Shown piece by piece: positions 9,701 to 20,445 of a stretch of 64,000 bases of DNA. Positions within the stretch are counted from its first letter, which is position 1. Each line of letters begins with the position of its first letter. Both the position numbers and the translations under genes were made by a program. The notes beneath the pieces are model-generated. The model ran no database searches. It had not been told where the DNA came from and was given only the letters and a program-made list of their open reading frames with translations. The stretch comes from Parietaria judaica. Its lineage: Eukaryota > Streptophyta > Magnoliopsida > Rosales > Urticaceae. The DNA is taken from NCBI GenBank assembly GCA_954871525.1, contig OX940871.1:14910532-14974531 (forward strand), given 5' to 3'.

Positions 9701-10266
9701 TCCAAGGAACAATTGATTTGGGATTATTTTACCCTAACAATACAAAACCAGTTTTGATTGGCTATGCAGATGCAGGTTACTTGTCAGATCCACATAAAGG
9801 GAGATCCCAAACGGGATATGTGTTTACCTGCGGAGGGACTGCAATTTCTTGGCGCTCCCAGAAACAGACACTCGTAGCGACATCATCAAACCATGCTGAG
9901 ATCATCGCACTACATGAAGCTAGCCGTGAGTGCGTGTGGCTTAGATCCGTGACACAGCATATCAGAACCACAAGTGGTCTTCTAACAAATGATGATCCCA
10001 TCATACTTTACGAAGATAATGCTGCGTGTGTTGCTCAGATGAAGGAAGGATTTATCAAAAGCGACAGAACAAAACATATTCCTCCAAAGTTTTTCTCGTT
10101 TACTCAAGAACTGGAAAAGAACAATGTCATCAGTATCCAGTATGTTCGTTCCAGCGAAAACTCGGCGGATCTCTTCACAAAGGCGCTCCCTACTTCAACT
10201 TTCAGAAAACATGTTCATGACATCGGGATGCGAAGACTACAGAATTTATCACCCATGTCAGCATGA
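6784..10266 (+). CDS. pol: Copia Pol polyprotein (protease, integrase, RT, RNase H)
   Basis: The open frame spans 1160 codons; its first ATG is at 6808. In order: protease with DCG at residues 23-25 where DSG or DTG is usual; GAG-pre-integrase HHCC region (HDRLGHP ... CKACSLGK); integrase core with the three acidic residues in GDICGP, RLDNAGEF and NGLAESL; reverse transcriptase (VGYKWVFVRKRNEKNEIVRY, SLYGLKQSGRMWYNRL, catalytic YVDDLNII at about 9256); RNase H (GYADAGY, ATSSNHAEIIALHEAS, YEDNAAC). No internal stop is present. The sequence just before the first ATG is T-rich and ends TTTTTAG at 6793, like a splice acceptor, so pol may be expressed from a spliced RNA. Apart from the protease residue, catalytic motifs look intact. 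Confidence 0.96.
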   Translation: MFLVKVFQMDKANREAGEFCILDCGTTHTILKDKKFFSNIKSTQASVDTISGPVDLIEGVGKANFTLPNGTMFTINNALFSPRSKRNLLSFKDIYSHEFDTQSATENAMKYMFIIMHKSGKKYVLEKLPMLHTGLHFTYISAIESNMVVAKPPIFTIWHDRLGHPGSTMMRRIIENTHGHPLKDQKIPQGKIFHCKACSLGKLIIRPSPGKVETESPMFLERIQGDICGPIHPPCGPFRYFMVLIDASSKWSHVCLLSTRNMAFAKLLAQIIKLRAQFPDHPIKKIRLDNAGEFTSQAFDDYCMSVGIDVEHPVAHVHTQNGLAESLIKRLQLIARPLIMRTMLPTSVWGHAILHAAALIRIRPSAYHKYSPVQLVFGQEPNISHLRIFGCAVYVPIAPPQRTKMGPQRSLGIYVGFESPSIVKYLEPQTGNICTARFADCHFDEENFPALGGERKQLEREITWSVPTLLHLDPYTKDCEGKVQRILHFQDIANQLLDAFTDTKRVTKSHIPAENAPAQIEIPKGQIENKVTHEITTRLKRGRPLGSKDKNPRKRKGAEKQDDPNIEERIPEEIRDEENLEISINYASTGIMWNRDMDIDDALCYNLACDVMDENNGDPEPRSVTECKNRRDWAEWKRAIDVELESLNKPNVFGPIVLTPEDVRPVGYKWVFVRKRNEKNEIVRYKARLVAQGFSQRPGIDFEETYSPVMDGITFRYLISLAVHEKLNMHLMDVVTAYLYGSLDTDIYMRIPEGFKMPEASSSKPRERYSIKLQRSLYGLKQSGRMWYNRLSEYLLQKGYINDPLCPCVFIKKTTSGCVIIAVYVDDLNIIGTNEEIQEVISYLKKEFEMKDLGKTKYCLGLQIEHFQRGILVHQSNYTRRILKRFNMDKSNPLSTPMVVRSLDVGKDPYRPCEESEEILGPEVPYFSAIGALMYLANCTRPDIAFAVNLLARFSSAPTKRHWNGIKHVFRYLQGTIDLGLFYPNNTKPVLIGYADAGYLSDPHKGRSQTGYVFTCGGTAISWRSQKQTLVATSSNHAEIIALHEASRECVWLRSVTQHIRTTSGLLTNDDPIILYEDNAACVAQMKEGFIKSDRTKHIPPKFFSFTQELEKNNVISIQYVRSSENSADLFTKALPTSTFRKHVHDIGMRRLQNLSPMSA

Positions 10267-10386
10267 GGGGGAGCTTTACGTGACTGCACTCTTTTTTCCT
10301 TACTATGGTTTTTATCCCACTGGGTTTTTCCTAGTAAGGTTTTTAATGAGGCAGCATGAACACGTAATTCTTGTAATGAGCATTCC

Positions 10387-10395
10387 AAGGGGGAG
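10387..10395 (+). promoter_or_regulatory. Polypurine tract
   Basis: AAGGGGGAG immediately before the 3' LTR, the plus-strand priming site of the retrotransposon. Confidence 0.85.
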
Positions 10396-10636
10396 TGTTA
10401 TGTATAATGTGAAATGCTCATTTATTTTCACACTATATTAGTCAATAATTGTATGCTCCAAATTTCCTATAAATACCCCCCTAAGTGGATGAATAAAATT
10501 CACCTCTCACATTTCTACACTTACATTTATCTCACTCACATCTTACTTCTCTCCATCATCTTTTCCATAAAAACACACCACTCACCAAATTTCTTACCAC
10601 TTAAATTCAAGGTGCAAAGTTAGTGAATTTATAACA
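10396..10636 (+). repeat. 3' LTR of the copia element
   Basis: 241 bp, TGTTATG to ATAACA, identical by eye to the 5' LTR and followed by the duplicated ATTAA. Confidence 0.96.
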
Positions 10637-11025
10637 ATTAAGACTTTGTTTCACATCTTACCGAATTAATAAGTGCTCATTCAGACTTAGTAAGACTTTT
10701 TAATTGACTTCAATCTATTTCATTGATATTAAGAGTCACTCCCTAAGTATAATTTGATAATAATAATATTCTCTCTTTCTTTCAATAATTTAGAAAAGTT
10801 TAAAAATATTTAATTCCTCGTGTATAATATGTGTTTGCAATCAAATCGGTATGATAAAATTGAAGATTAATAGTATTTTGATTTTTTGAAATAATAGAGG
10901 ACATATTTTAGTTAAAATGAGCCATAATAATATACATAAGTAATATTCTAAAACTGTAAACTATGGATAAATTACAGCCCTAAAATATTTAAACCATTCA
11001 TTTCTTTTATTAAGTAGTTTTACAC
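10637..11025. other. AT-rich intergenic DNA
   Basis: No gene or repeat boundary seen; ends in the TTTTACAC target duplication of the next element. Confidence 0.55.
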
Positions 11026-11701
11026 TAGGGGTGTGCAAAACAACCGATAATCGAATTTTAAAATCGTAACAAAAAATTAACCGGTTTAAAATAACCGTAA
11101 CCAAATTCTTTTGAAAACATGATAAGGTTAACCGTATCCGGTTTCAAACAGGATAAGGTTACATGTTATTTATTTATCAAAACAGGTTATTTTAGTAACC
11201 GGTTTTAATATTATTGTTTTTATTTAAATATTTTAAAATTAAATTAAGTAGGGTTTTCTCTCTTTCCGTCAAAACTTATTCGACTTGTTTCTCCTTCTTT
11301 TTCTCGCCTACTCTTTCTTCTTTCCTCCTCCTCGACTTTCTCTTTTTTTTTCTCGCTTAATCCTCTTCAGTTGTTTTATCGTTATTTGCTTGATCTTGTT
11401 TATTATCTTTTATTGTTATGCTTCATAGTATTTATTCAAGTTTTATTATTATTGTTCATTTGGACTGATATGTTTGATCGTTGCGCTAAAATCTGTTGAA
11501 TGCTATATTTTTTTCAACAAAAAACAGGTTAAGGTTATTAAACAGGTTAATTAAATTTTGATAGCCGGAATTTAGGTTAGACGATTTTCGGTTAATCAAT
11601 TTCGAAAACAGGTTAAGGTTATTAAAACATAACTAACCGAAATTAAGTTAAGGATACCAAATAATGAAAAATAAACAGTTAATCGACCGGTTGTAGCCCT
11701 A
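11026..11701. mobile_element. Non-autonomous hAT element, 676 bp
   Basis: Flanked by a perfect 8-bp duplication TTTTACAC (11018-11025 and 11702-11709), the hAT signature. It starts TAGGGGTGTGCAAAACAACCG and ends CGACCGGTTGTAGCCCTA, an imperfect inverted pair. Many copies of AACCG/CGGTT lie near both ends, as expected for transposase-binding subterminal repeats. No transposase frame. Confidence 0.88.
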
Positions 11702-11709
11702 TTTTACAC

Positions 11710-12785
11710 TTTTACTTTTCTATCTTTTTTTTTTTGTAAGTAGTTTTAACTTTTAGCTCCTATTTAAATATAAAAATAATCTAATTAAAAAATATATGTA
11801 CATATAGATATAAAAATAGTAAATGCTTTTGTTAAGAGAATAGCCTAAAATTGGCCATTCCACTTGCGGAAGATGTGACACAGATGTCCTCACATGCAAT
11901 TGTTTTGCCATCAGATTAAAAAAAATCTAATCTTTTAAAGTAAAAAATAAAAATAATGGTTAATGAATAGAGATTAGTGAGTATAGTTTCAGTTTTAGAC
12001 TTTTAGTCAAGGTTTTAAATCCGGCAAATATCCGACGGATACTCAGTTTTTTTCTTTCTCAATCTATCAATATTTTTATTTTATTTTTTATAGCCGTTTT
12101 CAAGTTTTCATAGAATAGTCGCATATAGTTTTTGCAAGTTGTTTCGTTTTAAGCCAATAAAATACAGTTTTGATACATTTTTCTGTTTTGTTTTAAATAT
12201 ATATCTAGTTTAAAAATGCATATAAAATTCGTATTTTGGCATAAAATTGCATTTGTAACCTATATGAATAACTTATATATAATAAAAAATCATTGCTAAA
12301 CTTACGAAAAACTTATTGGTAAACTCGTTAGTTCTCAGTACCCGTAAAATGGAGCTATGCGTTTTTCTTCGGTGAACCCGTATTTAGACTAAGATGTTAT
12401 ATTTGTACTATTTTCTATTATTGTTGTCAACCGTATTGTTTGTTAGATTATTCACATCACATGGGTAATGTATGATGAGTTGGTTTAAAGTAAACTTGAT
12501 AGTTGAAAGAATAATCAAGATCACGGACTCACATAAAGACATTATTAGATAGCAGCAGTTGTACCATTTGATTTGAGGCATGTTATTTTTGTATTAGCTT
12601 TCGAAGAATTTTATTTTTGTTTCACGCCATTATTATGATCTTGACAATTTAAACAAAAAATAAAACCAGCAATTAGTGCAGCAATGCTTGTGAAACTAAT
12701 CTGTTTTTTTCCTGCAACTTTTAAGTTTTGGTAGAGCAGATTGAAGAATCATATGCATATTTACCTTTTCGTTATACATATACGT
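11710..12785. other. AT-rich intergenic DNA with a hAT relic
   Basis: No gene seen. CAAGGTTTTAAATCCGGC at 12008-12025 and following atatccgacggat resembles the start of the CAAGGTTTTAAAT hAT MITE at 16759, but no matching right end was found. Confidence 0.4.
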
Positions 12786-13435
12786 AAAAATGGCTTTAAC
12801 TTAGAGTCGGATCCAAGGTTCGGGTCCCGAGATTGACTCGCTGAACACAAGGATGATTGAATGTTGAGTCAATGCGGGTTGACTTATGATCGTCAAAGTT
12901 GGAAGCAATTCCGTCGTCTTCGGCGAGTCTCCGGGCTGTCGTTGACGATCTCCGGCGAACTTCTCTTGTGGTGGCGAAGTCCGGTTCGCGGCGAAACTCC
13001 TCGTCCGGGCGGAGTCCTTGTCTTGGCGATGTCCTCGTCTGGCAAAGTCCGGTCTTGATGAAGCTCCGAGCTAGTCTTGATGATTCTTCGTGTTTTTCCT
13101 TCCTTGGCGAGCTCTTATGGCGAGGGAGGATCTGCAAAAAAGGGTAGAATGGGCCCGTGCCCCGTCGCTTATGGTTGGGCCAGGCTGCCTACGTATCTCA
13201 GTTTAAGAGAATCAGGTCCCACGTAGTTCGGGGTTAGTGATAAACGGCGGGTGAATGACGATGTGGTTTGACTCGTCGGAAATGCCGTGGGTGACCCGTG
13301 GCCCGATGGCTGGGTATTACCGGCGTGATGTGCTCTTTCTTCGACCTCGTTGGTGCTGGCAAGCTCACTGTCGAACTTCCCTCGTGTTGGCGAAGTACAG
13401 TGAGAGTCTTGACCTGACGAGGTGTGCTCCTTTGT

Positions 13436-13574
13436 CGACCTTGTCGGGGTAGCTGGCCTCGTATGACGAGGGGCCTTGTCCCGACGAAGGGAAGCTCCGT
13501 CTTTGTCGACCTTGTCGGGGTAGGTGGCCTCGTATAACGAGGGGCCTTGTTCCGACGAAGGGAAGCTCCGTCTC
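13436..13574. repeat. Two tandem ~70-bp units
   Basis: Two near-identical copies run head to tail, each with GTCGACCTTGTCGGGGTAG, GGCCTCGTATGACGAGGGGC and GACGAAGGGAAGCTCCGTCT segments. Inner CCTCGTAT/ATGACGAGG parts can pair as small hairpins. Confidence 0.85.
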
Positions 13575-13802
13575 TGTCGACCTCACAGGTGGTGGCCTGG
13601 TTTCCCACCTAGCAAGGGACGCCTTAGCTGACCCGTCAAACAACCTTTCTCCTCAGGCTTAAGACTCTGCTTCTATATCGATCTCAGCTCTTAACTCAAG
13701 TCCTTTCCTCCTTAGAGTAGACGAGTTTTTAGAGAGAGAAAGTTAGAGAGAAAAGCTCTCGAGAAGTTGTGAGTGAGTGAGTGTGAAAATGATGGGGTGG
13801 GT

Positions 13803-13825
13803 GGGGGGGGGGGGGGGGGGGGGGG
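13803..13825. repeat. 23-base poly-G tract
   Basis: An uninterrupted run of 23 G, preceded by GATGGGGTGGGT. Such runs are rare in plant DNA and prone to length error in sequencing. Confidence 0.9.
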
Positions 13826-14138
13826 TATAGAAAAGAAATTTCCTGGAATTGCACCTCAGGGGCTTTTGAATTTTTGAATTCCCTGAATATTGCACCCCTG
13901 GGGGCCCCTGCGAATTTCTCCTTGCATTAGGAGGGATTGTCGGGGCCCCTTGCCTGCAAAAAAGGGTCTCCGATGCTGCTTGATTCATCTTTGATGTCTT
14001 CGGGTTGTCCGGGAGTCCGTAGGTTGTGTTCGAGGAAATCCGGAGGATTTCTCGGAGATCTTCGTAGTCTCGGATCTTCTCGTCGTGTGGAATGATTGCA
14101 AGTTATGCCCTTGCCAAGATCCGGCGAAGGGTTTTGTC

Positions 14139-14295
14139 GCCTCGTCGGCTTCGTCGCCTCGTCGCCTCGTCGCTTCGTCAGCTTGTCGCCTTGTCGCCTC
14201 GTCGGCTTCGTCGGCTTGTCGTCTCATCGGCTTGTCGCCTCGTCGGCTTCGTCGCCTCGTCGCCCTGTCGCCTTGTCGGCTTCGTCGCCTTTCGG
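14139..14295. repeat. CGTCG-rich degenerate tandem repeat
   Basis: About 150 bp made of variants of GCCTCGTCG and GGCTTCGTC. It gives long open frames in several phases (Arg/Ser-rich forward, Asp/Glu/Ala/Thr reverse) that are artefacts of the repeat. Confidence 0.85.
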
Positions 14296-14854
14296 ACCCC
14301 GGGCCTCGCCAATGTCTTAGTTCTTCGGTCGCGGGCCTCTGGCGTTGGTTATGGGCCTTGACTTACCATGACAGGCTTTGACTTTCTCGATGGGCTTTGA
14401 CTTTTGCCAAAATGGGCCCAACTTTTATATGTTACGAAAAATGCACATAACAATATATATATTATCATATTCATAAAATTGTACGATTCATAAAATAAAA
14501 TAAAAATCCATAGATAATTCCTACAATTTAATATTTATTACTAAGTTATGGGCTTATGGAAAAAGAAAAAGAAAAAACACCAAGACTTTTTCATTCACCT
14601 AATTAGTGTGTTTTAGCTTTGATCATAAATCACTCGCATTTTTTCCGACTTCTATTATAAAATCAGATACTTAAATCATGTTAATGTGATTGTTACGACA
14701 GCAAGGTTAACGCACACAAATTTCCGCAATATTAATAAATATTGTGCACAAATAAAGAGACTCTGAACTCTGAACACACCATATTTGTTAAAGCAATTCG
14801 TGAAACTCATCAGGCATAACATAAAAAAAAAAAAAAAAAAAACAAACTTAATAT

Positions 14855-15033
14855 CAAGGTTCAACTTACCGATGTTACTGATAAACCGATTATCGTTTTC
14901 GACGGATTAATCGATAGCTTACCGATTAACCGACGGAAAACCTATAATATTGTAGCTTACTGATTACCGAAAAGAACTTTTCCAACCGATTTTCGGCGAT
15001 TATCGACGATTATCGTCGAAAATGCGAACCTTG
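14855..15033. mobile_element. hAT MITE with CAAGGTTC ends, 179 bp
   Basis: Ends are CAAGGTTC and GAACCTTG, flanked by a perfect 8-bp duplication CTTAATAT (14847-14854 and 15034-15041). The interior is rich in ACCGATTA/TAATCGG-type inverted motifs. Confidence 0.9.
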
Positions 15034-15041
15034 CTTAATAT

Positions 15042-16750
15042 AATAATACTATATTAAAATTGACATAATTTAAGATGATGTTAACAATAAAATACATTAT
15101 ATTCATGTTAATAATTTTCATTTGATAAAATTTGGACTTCTTGATATATACTATTTTCTTTTTCTATACGGACATTACTGAATGACCGAAACCGAACAAC
15201 AAAACGAAAAAGCTAAACGAAAAATCCCTAGTTATTATAATGCTGTAATATGGAATTATGGATATATATATATATATTCTATTTATAATGCTCAATTTAA
15301 TTTATGTTTTTCCTCAGAATTTTTTTTATGTCATCCAATTTTACAAGTGGAGTGTAATGTCAAAGAAAGAAAGTCTTTAAAAAAATTGAAATTAAAAAGT
15401 ATAAAAGAATGTCACTTTTCTTCGTGAATTAATAAGTATGGTTAGTTATAATTAGGCAAAAATAAAAATCAGTTGCCCCTAATTTTTTTTATTTTCCTAA
15501 TCGAAGATGTAGGGGTCAATCTATAAATTTAATGCTATTTTATATGAATTAAGAGTCTAGAGTTAAATATGATTATATTGTGACTATGCATATAAAACTA
15601 TCACTAATAAATAATATTGCATATTAAAAAAATGACTGATCATACGGTTAAATTTAACAGTACAAACTAAAAATAATAGAGAAAACCTTATCATAATACA
15701 GGTCTTTGTGTGTCTCGAATGATAAACTCGGGTTCATGATCAAACTTATAACTTCAAAAGAATCAAATATCTAATAGGTTTTCGAACATGTAGGCCGGAG
15801 CATTATCGATGCGCTGCTAAACGAAGGACAAAAAAACGACGAGCAACGAATCTTATGGACAGAGTCGGGCCAATCTCAAGGAAGATGGAGAAAGAAAAGA
15901 CGGAAATAAAACTGAAGTTTATGTCAAACTCAATTCTGTAAATATATAAGCAATATTTGATTTAAAATTATGAATAAATAAATAATAAATGATTGTTTAC
16001 TCACGTATATATATTTATAAATTATATCACATCAGATATAATTGTCCAATTGAAAGATATTTCGACAAATTATTATTCAACACATTTATTAGATTCAAAC
16101 ATTATGCATGCATGATAATGAATGATAATTGCATTATTCTAAATTAAAAAGGATAATCTGGTGTTAAGTTCGTTTTGACTTAAAAATGAATTAACCAATT
16201 GTCATTAATCATCTTGATGCTATGCACTCAATTTGTATGTTCTGAAATAAAGCAAGGTTGGTAGAAGACAATCATGGTTCGAAGTTGGAGTAATCATAAA
16301 ACTATATAATAATAAAAAAAAACAGTTAAATTAATTTAACCGACTACAACTTATGAACAAAGTTGCGGGAACATATGTATAAACTCTTAAAGTCTAAACT
16401 ATAAGCAATTGAAATATGATATATCATAGTCATTGTTTCTTATTTTAGGATCATATTCGGTTAAGAGGTGCACTAACTTTAAGCAAAAACTATTTAGAAT
16501 TATCAATTATGTATGCTCGTGGTACATATTTTAGCCATCTAAAATAAAGTTGGTTAAAAAACCCGAACTTAAAGAGATTTATAATGTTTACGAATTTGTT
16601 ATTTAAAATAAATAAAAATGTGCCGTTCCAATTTAAATATAACTTTGGGAACCTACACCGCATGTACCATACATAGCTCAAAGAGAGGACAACGCTGTAA
16701 AAAAAATAAAATTTGCGAGGGTAACTGCAAAACATGCAAAGTTCAAGTCA
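15042..16750. other. AT-rich intergenic DNA
   Basis: No gene recognised. Short frames such as 15182-15427 and 16490-16735 show no family resemblance. A slightly GC-richer patch at 15790-15905 (gccggagcattatcgatgcg) may be a transposon relic. Confidence 0.5.
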
Positions 16751-16758
16751 CATTACAG

Positions 16759-16928
16759 CAAGGTTTTAAATACCGCTTGCCGATGTCGTTTCGCACTTTT
16801 CATTTTACGGATATATCGCTGTCGATGTGTATCTCATAGGTAAGTCAATGGATATATCGTTTCGCATATCCTTGAAAAAAGATTTTCAATAGGCATGCCG
16901 ATGGATATTCGAGAAATTTAATACCTTG
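16759..16928. mobile_element. hAT MITE with CAAGGTTTTAAAT ends, 170 bp
   Basis: Terminal inverted repeats CAAGGTTTTAAAT and ATTTAATACCTTG (one mismatch) are flanked by the 8-bp duplication CATTACAG (16751-16758 and 16929-16936). A second, right-truncated copy lies at 60749. Confidence 0.9.
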
Positions 16929-16936
16929 CATTACAG

Positions 16937-17300
16937 ACAATTACTCAAAAATAAATATGATGGTGATTAATCACTTTTCATGTTTAATAAAGAAGAGTTG
17001 GATATTTCAACACCAACTGGCGACCAAATGGCAATTCCACAAAAAGTAACCATCATTGCTATTTTTATTTATTTTGAAAGAGTATCATTACTATTTCATT
17101 TTAGAAAAATATGTTCTCCATATATAATCATAATTTGCCCGATGTCATTATATGATCTAACTGTGTTGGCATTAAAGATGATGTAAATAGCAAACAACTC
17201 CAAACTTTGACAGCTTTTATTACATGAAATTCATTATAAGTAAACATTTTTTTCATCTTATATATATATCATATGACATATATATATATTAATGCACGAA
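16937..17300. other. AT-rich intergenic DNA
   Basis: Nothing recognised beyond a short TA-rich stretch near 17260-17290. Confidence 0.5.
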
Positions 17301-18120
17301 TTTCGATTAACTTAGAACCTGGTCCACGGTCGGTTCGAGCCCATGACTGGACCATGTGGTCACGTAGACAGTCAAGGGTGGAGTCAACGAGAGTCGACTA
17401 ATGCTTCGACTCCGCTGAAGATGGCAACGTCTTCTCCGGCGACGTGCCGAGCTCTTCAGAGGTTTTCTCGTTCCTTGTGATGTATCGAAGACAAGGGAAC
17501 CTGCAAAAAAGAAAAGATTGATGCAACACCCCGTCACTGTAGCCAGGCCGCCTACGTAATTCAGGGATTAGTGAAATCCGAAGACTAGGATCTCTGACAA
17601 GGGTATGCAACCTCGTGGATGAGATCTTCAGCGGATGGCATCGCTTGACAATGTCTAAGGCGAGCACGATCTTGAGGATCTGAAGAGTTCCGATGGAGGC
17701 GGTCGTCGTGGCCTAGGCTTGCGACGAGCTCCGATGCAAAACTGTTCTTCATGGCGAGCTTCGGGGCGATGGAAACTAGTTGGGCAAGCTTCGTGGCAAG
17801 GGAAATATTCCTGGTGAGCCCATGCTGGAATCGATATCATTACGATACCGATTCCTGGTCACAACTGCGGATCTAGACTAGAATAGTCACCACCGACCAT
17901 CAGAAATTGTAGTCTATGATTAAGTCACACGGTTTGACCTTTAAAAATATTTTACTGAGTTAGAGTCCCATACCAATAACCATGTCAAGCCGTTTGATTC
18001 GAAATCAATATACAATTAATTTCCCGATCGTAATAAATTAATTATTTTAATTTAATTAACTCGTTCTTGATTTTAATTATGAGCCATGAGTATTAATAAA
18101 GAATTCTTAATCAATAACCA
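17301..18120. repeat. Degenerate LTR-like block related to 12.8-14.4 kb
   Basis: Shares CCTGCAAAAAAG, CACCCCGTCACTG, AGCCAGGCCGCCTACGTA and GGGATTAGTG with the block at 13120-13245, and a similar start (aacttagaacctggtccacgg against aacttagagtcggatccaagg). No coding frame. Probably a diverged fragment of the same retroelement family. Confidence 0.5.
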
Positions 18121-20445
18121 CAAATATGTATACCTTTTTCCTGTAGTCTCTGATACAGATCTTGATTCTATGAAGAATTTTCTGACTCCGATCTTCAATC
18201 CTTTTTGAGATTTTCTGTGAAGAAGATGCTTCCATAAGTCTTGCGATGTATTCTCCAGGACTACGTCGCCAGGAGGTGTGGGCTCCCACTGGATAAAAAC
18301 CCTAAACCCTAAACCTCGAAAAACCCTGAGAGGTGCTCAGAGAAATTCATAAAAACTTCCTCGAGTGAGAGAGAGATCGAAATCTGAGAATGAGAGTGTG
18401 TGAGAGAGTGTTTTTTGGTTTCAGGTGTTCCATATTTATAGGGAATGGCCCAACCCGCTTTGAGAAAATATCTCGACCAACTGTGAGAGATTTACTCAAC
18501 TACTTAGAGATATTTACTCTAAGATTTTATTTAATTAAATCAAATAAAGAATAAATCCAAATCAAATCTTTTTCAGAAAATACCCAAAAAGATTTAATAA
18601 AACAAATCTTTATATTTTCGAAGATTTAATTTTGAATTAATTAATATAATTCGAATTTATTATTTGATCTCTCTTATTAAATATTCCAGGTATTAATGCC
18701 AATGTTTAATTTCTCTAATTTTTTATTTAAATAACAATGTCATATTTAGTAAAGGACTAAAAACTGTTATTATCATAAATCTCTAACCATCTGTCAGAAT
18801 GACACAATTCAAAAAGATAATTGTACCAGAATTTAATTTCTCACAACCCTATGGATGTATTAGGATTAAATTCAATCATCTTTTTATGGTTTCACTGGCA
18901 TATCAAACTTTGATACTTTTGCCACTATTTAGGTTAATCAATAATTCGTGATATTAATCACGAGTCGTATCTGATTGAAATATCCTATTCAAATTAAAAC
19001 ACTTGAGTATGCTTGCGGTATCATCCTTTATGGAGTTACAAAGGGGACTAATGGACATACACACTTGAAGATGAAATCGGTTGAAGTCTTGAGCATTGTG
19101 GTCTTGTACGGTTCCACTTATATAATCTTTGATTTAATCGTTACAGAGTACAACTCGGTACTCCTAATACTTTTATTTTGGGATTAGACGGTTGACCGGG
19201 ATGATTTGCACAATAGCAGATATTGATAATAACTTTATGATTTCCTTATTATGATTTTGTGGGAAGCAAATAAGTACTTATAGCCAGCTTACGGATTCAA
19301 AACCCACTAAGTGAGTAGTTTGCAATAAATCATAGATTAAGGTAGCGTCATCAAAAGGGCAGAACGGTAATAATATATTTACCATTTTGATGAGAATCAT
19401 AATAATACGAAAACCGATCAATTCATATATTTGATTGTATCAATGGAGACCTGTGATCAGGAAGATTAAATTATACACACTTGAGAGTTCAACTTCGCGC
19501 TATAGTGGAATTTTAACGAAGCTGGTGAAAGTTCTACACTTTTATCGTAGTTCGGGTGTGTTGTTCATTGGTCCCCTTTGTAGCTCCACAAGGATGACAC
19601 TGAAAATATGTTTATTATATTTGTTAAACATTGAATAGATCCAATCACGAGTGATTCGTAATTGTTGTCACAAATTCTCTAATTAACCTAAAAGTGGCAA
19701 ATGTACCAAAGTTTTTTATACTAGCCGCGAATGTGAAAAATTGATAATTGAATTTGACCCCTAGATAGTTCTAGGATTATGGGAAATCAAATTCTGTAAA
19801 TTTATCATTTTGAATCATGCAATCTGATCTATGGTCAAAACAATTTTTCGACGAAGGGCAAAATAGCCGTTGTTTTTACCTGCGAATTTGAAAGAAAATT
19901 AAATATTGGATTTAATTCCTGGAATATTTATTTAAACAAATAATCATAATATTTTTCGAATTATGGTTATATTGATTTTAAATCTTGAAAATATAAAGAT
20001 TTGATTTATTAAATCTTTTAGGGTATTTTTGAAAAGATTTGATTTGGATTTATTCTTTATTTGATTTAATCATTAAATTAAATCTTTGAGTGAATATCTT
20101 CAAATTGGTTTTGATAATCTCTCCAAAGTTGTTGGGATCAGTTGCTTATATATAGGGGATCCCTGGAACCGTAAATCACGCACATCACATCCTAAACAGT
20201 TTAGAAAAAACGCCTTTCTCTCTGGCTCTCTTAATTCTTGCGAATTTCCCAGGGAAAATTCTTCCTGGGATTTTTCTTTTAGGGTTTAGAGTGCCCACGC
20301 TCTTGGCTACGTAATCCCGGAGTCATACCTTGGAAGACAACTGGGAGTTATATTCTCACAGAAAATCGCAAGAAGCAGCGTGGATCAGAAGCCACGGAGT
20401 TCTTGAAGATCATATTGTGCGTTAAGTATCAATCTTTTTGAACTC
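18120..20445. repeat. Large inverted repeat of two diverged element copies
   Basis: The left arm (about 18120-19060) and right arm (about 19560-20440) are inverted relatives. Matching landmarks include AATCAAATAAAGAATAAATC (left 18538 region) with its complement near 20050, the AAATCTTTATATTTTC segment, ATTCCAGG plus TTAAT, AGGTTAAT, and GTCATCC ... ACAAAGGGGAC near the inner ends. The outer ends share TTTAGGGTTT, GGCTACGTAATCC and CAGAAAATC. Arms look roughly 70% identical by eye. No protein is encoded. Best read as two head-to-head insertions of one non-coding retroelement type, or one long foldback element. Confidence 0.6.

Larger units (their letters stand above)
4468..10636 (+). mobile_element. 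Full-length Ty1/copia LTR retrotransposon, very recent insertion
   Basis: A 6169-bp element bounded by two 241-bp LTRs and by a perfect 5-bp target duplication ATTAA (4463-4467 and 10637-10641). The order is LTR, long structured leader, gag, then pol with protease, integrase, reverse transcriptase and RNase H. Integrase before reverse transcriptase places it in Ty1/copia. The LTRs appear identical over all 241 positions, which implies very recent insertion (or gene conversion). Apart from changes noted in gag and protease, both main frames are open. The gag and RT motifs match a lineage widespread in flowering plants; I do not assign a lineage name. Confidence 0.97.
12786..14451 (-). repeat. 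GC-rich degenerate LTR-retroelement-like block
   Basis: Composition is strongly GC-shifted against its AT-rich surroundings. It holds motifs recurring in large plant LTR elements (CTGCAAAAAAG, GGCCAGGCTGCCTACGTA, GGAATCAGG-like followed by GTAGTTCGGGGTTAGTG) that also occur in a related block at 17480-17580. On the minus strand it may begin TGTTATGTGCATTTTTCG at 14451. It includes a 70-bp tandem duplication, a 23-base G tract and a CGTCG-rich stretch. Reading frames here are low-complexity products, not genes. Confidence 0.5.

Noticed and set aside
13985..14381. Arg/Ser-rich and Asp/Glu/Ala-rich frames
   Set aside because: Low-complexity products of the CGTCG array in several phases.
18298..18317. 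CCCTAAACCCTAAACC, telomere-like repeat
   Set aside because: Only two units and part of a retroelement-like arm whose inverted partner also has TTTAGGGTTT; not an interstitial telomere array.
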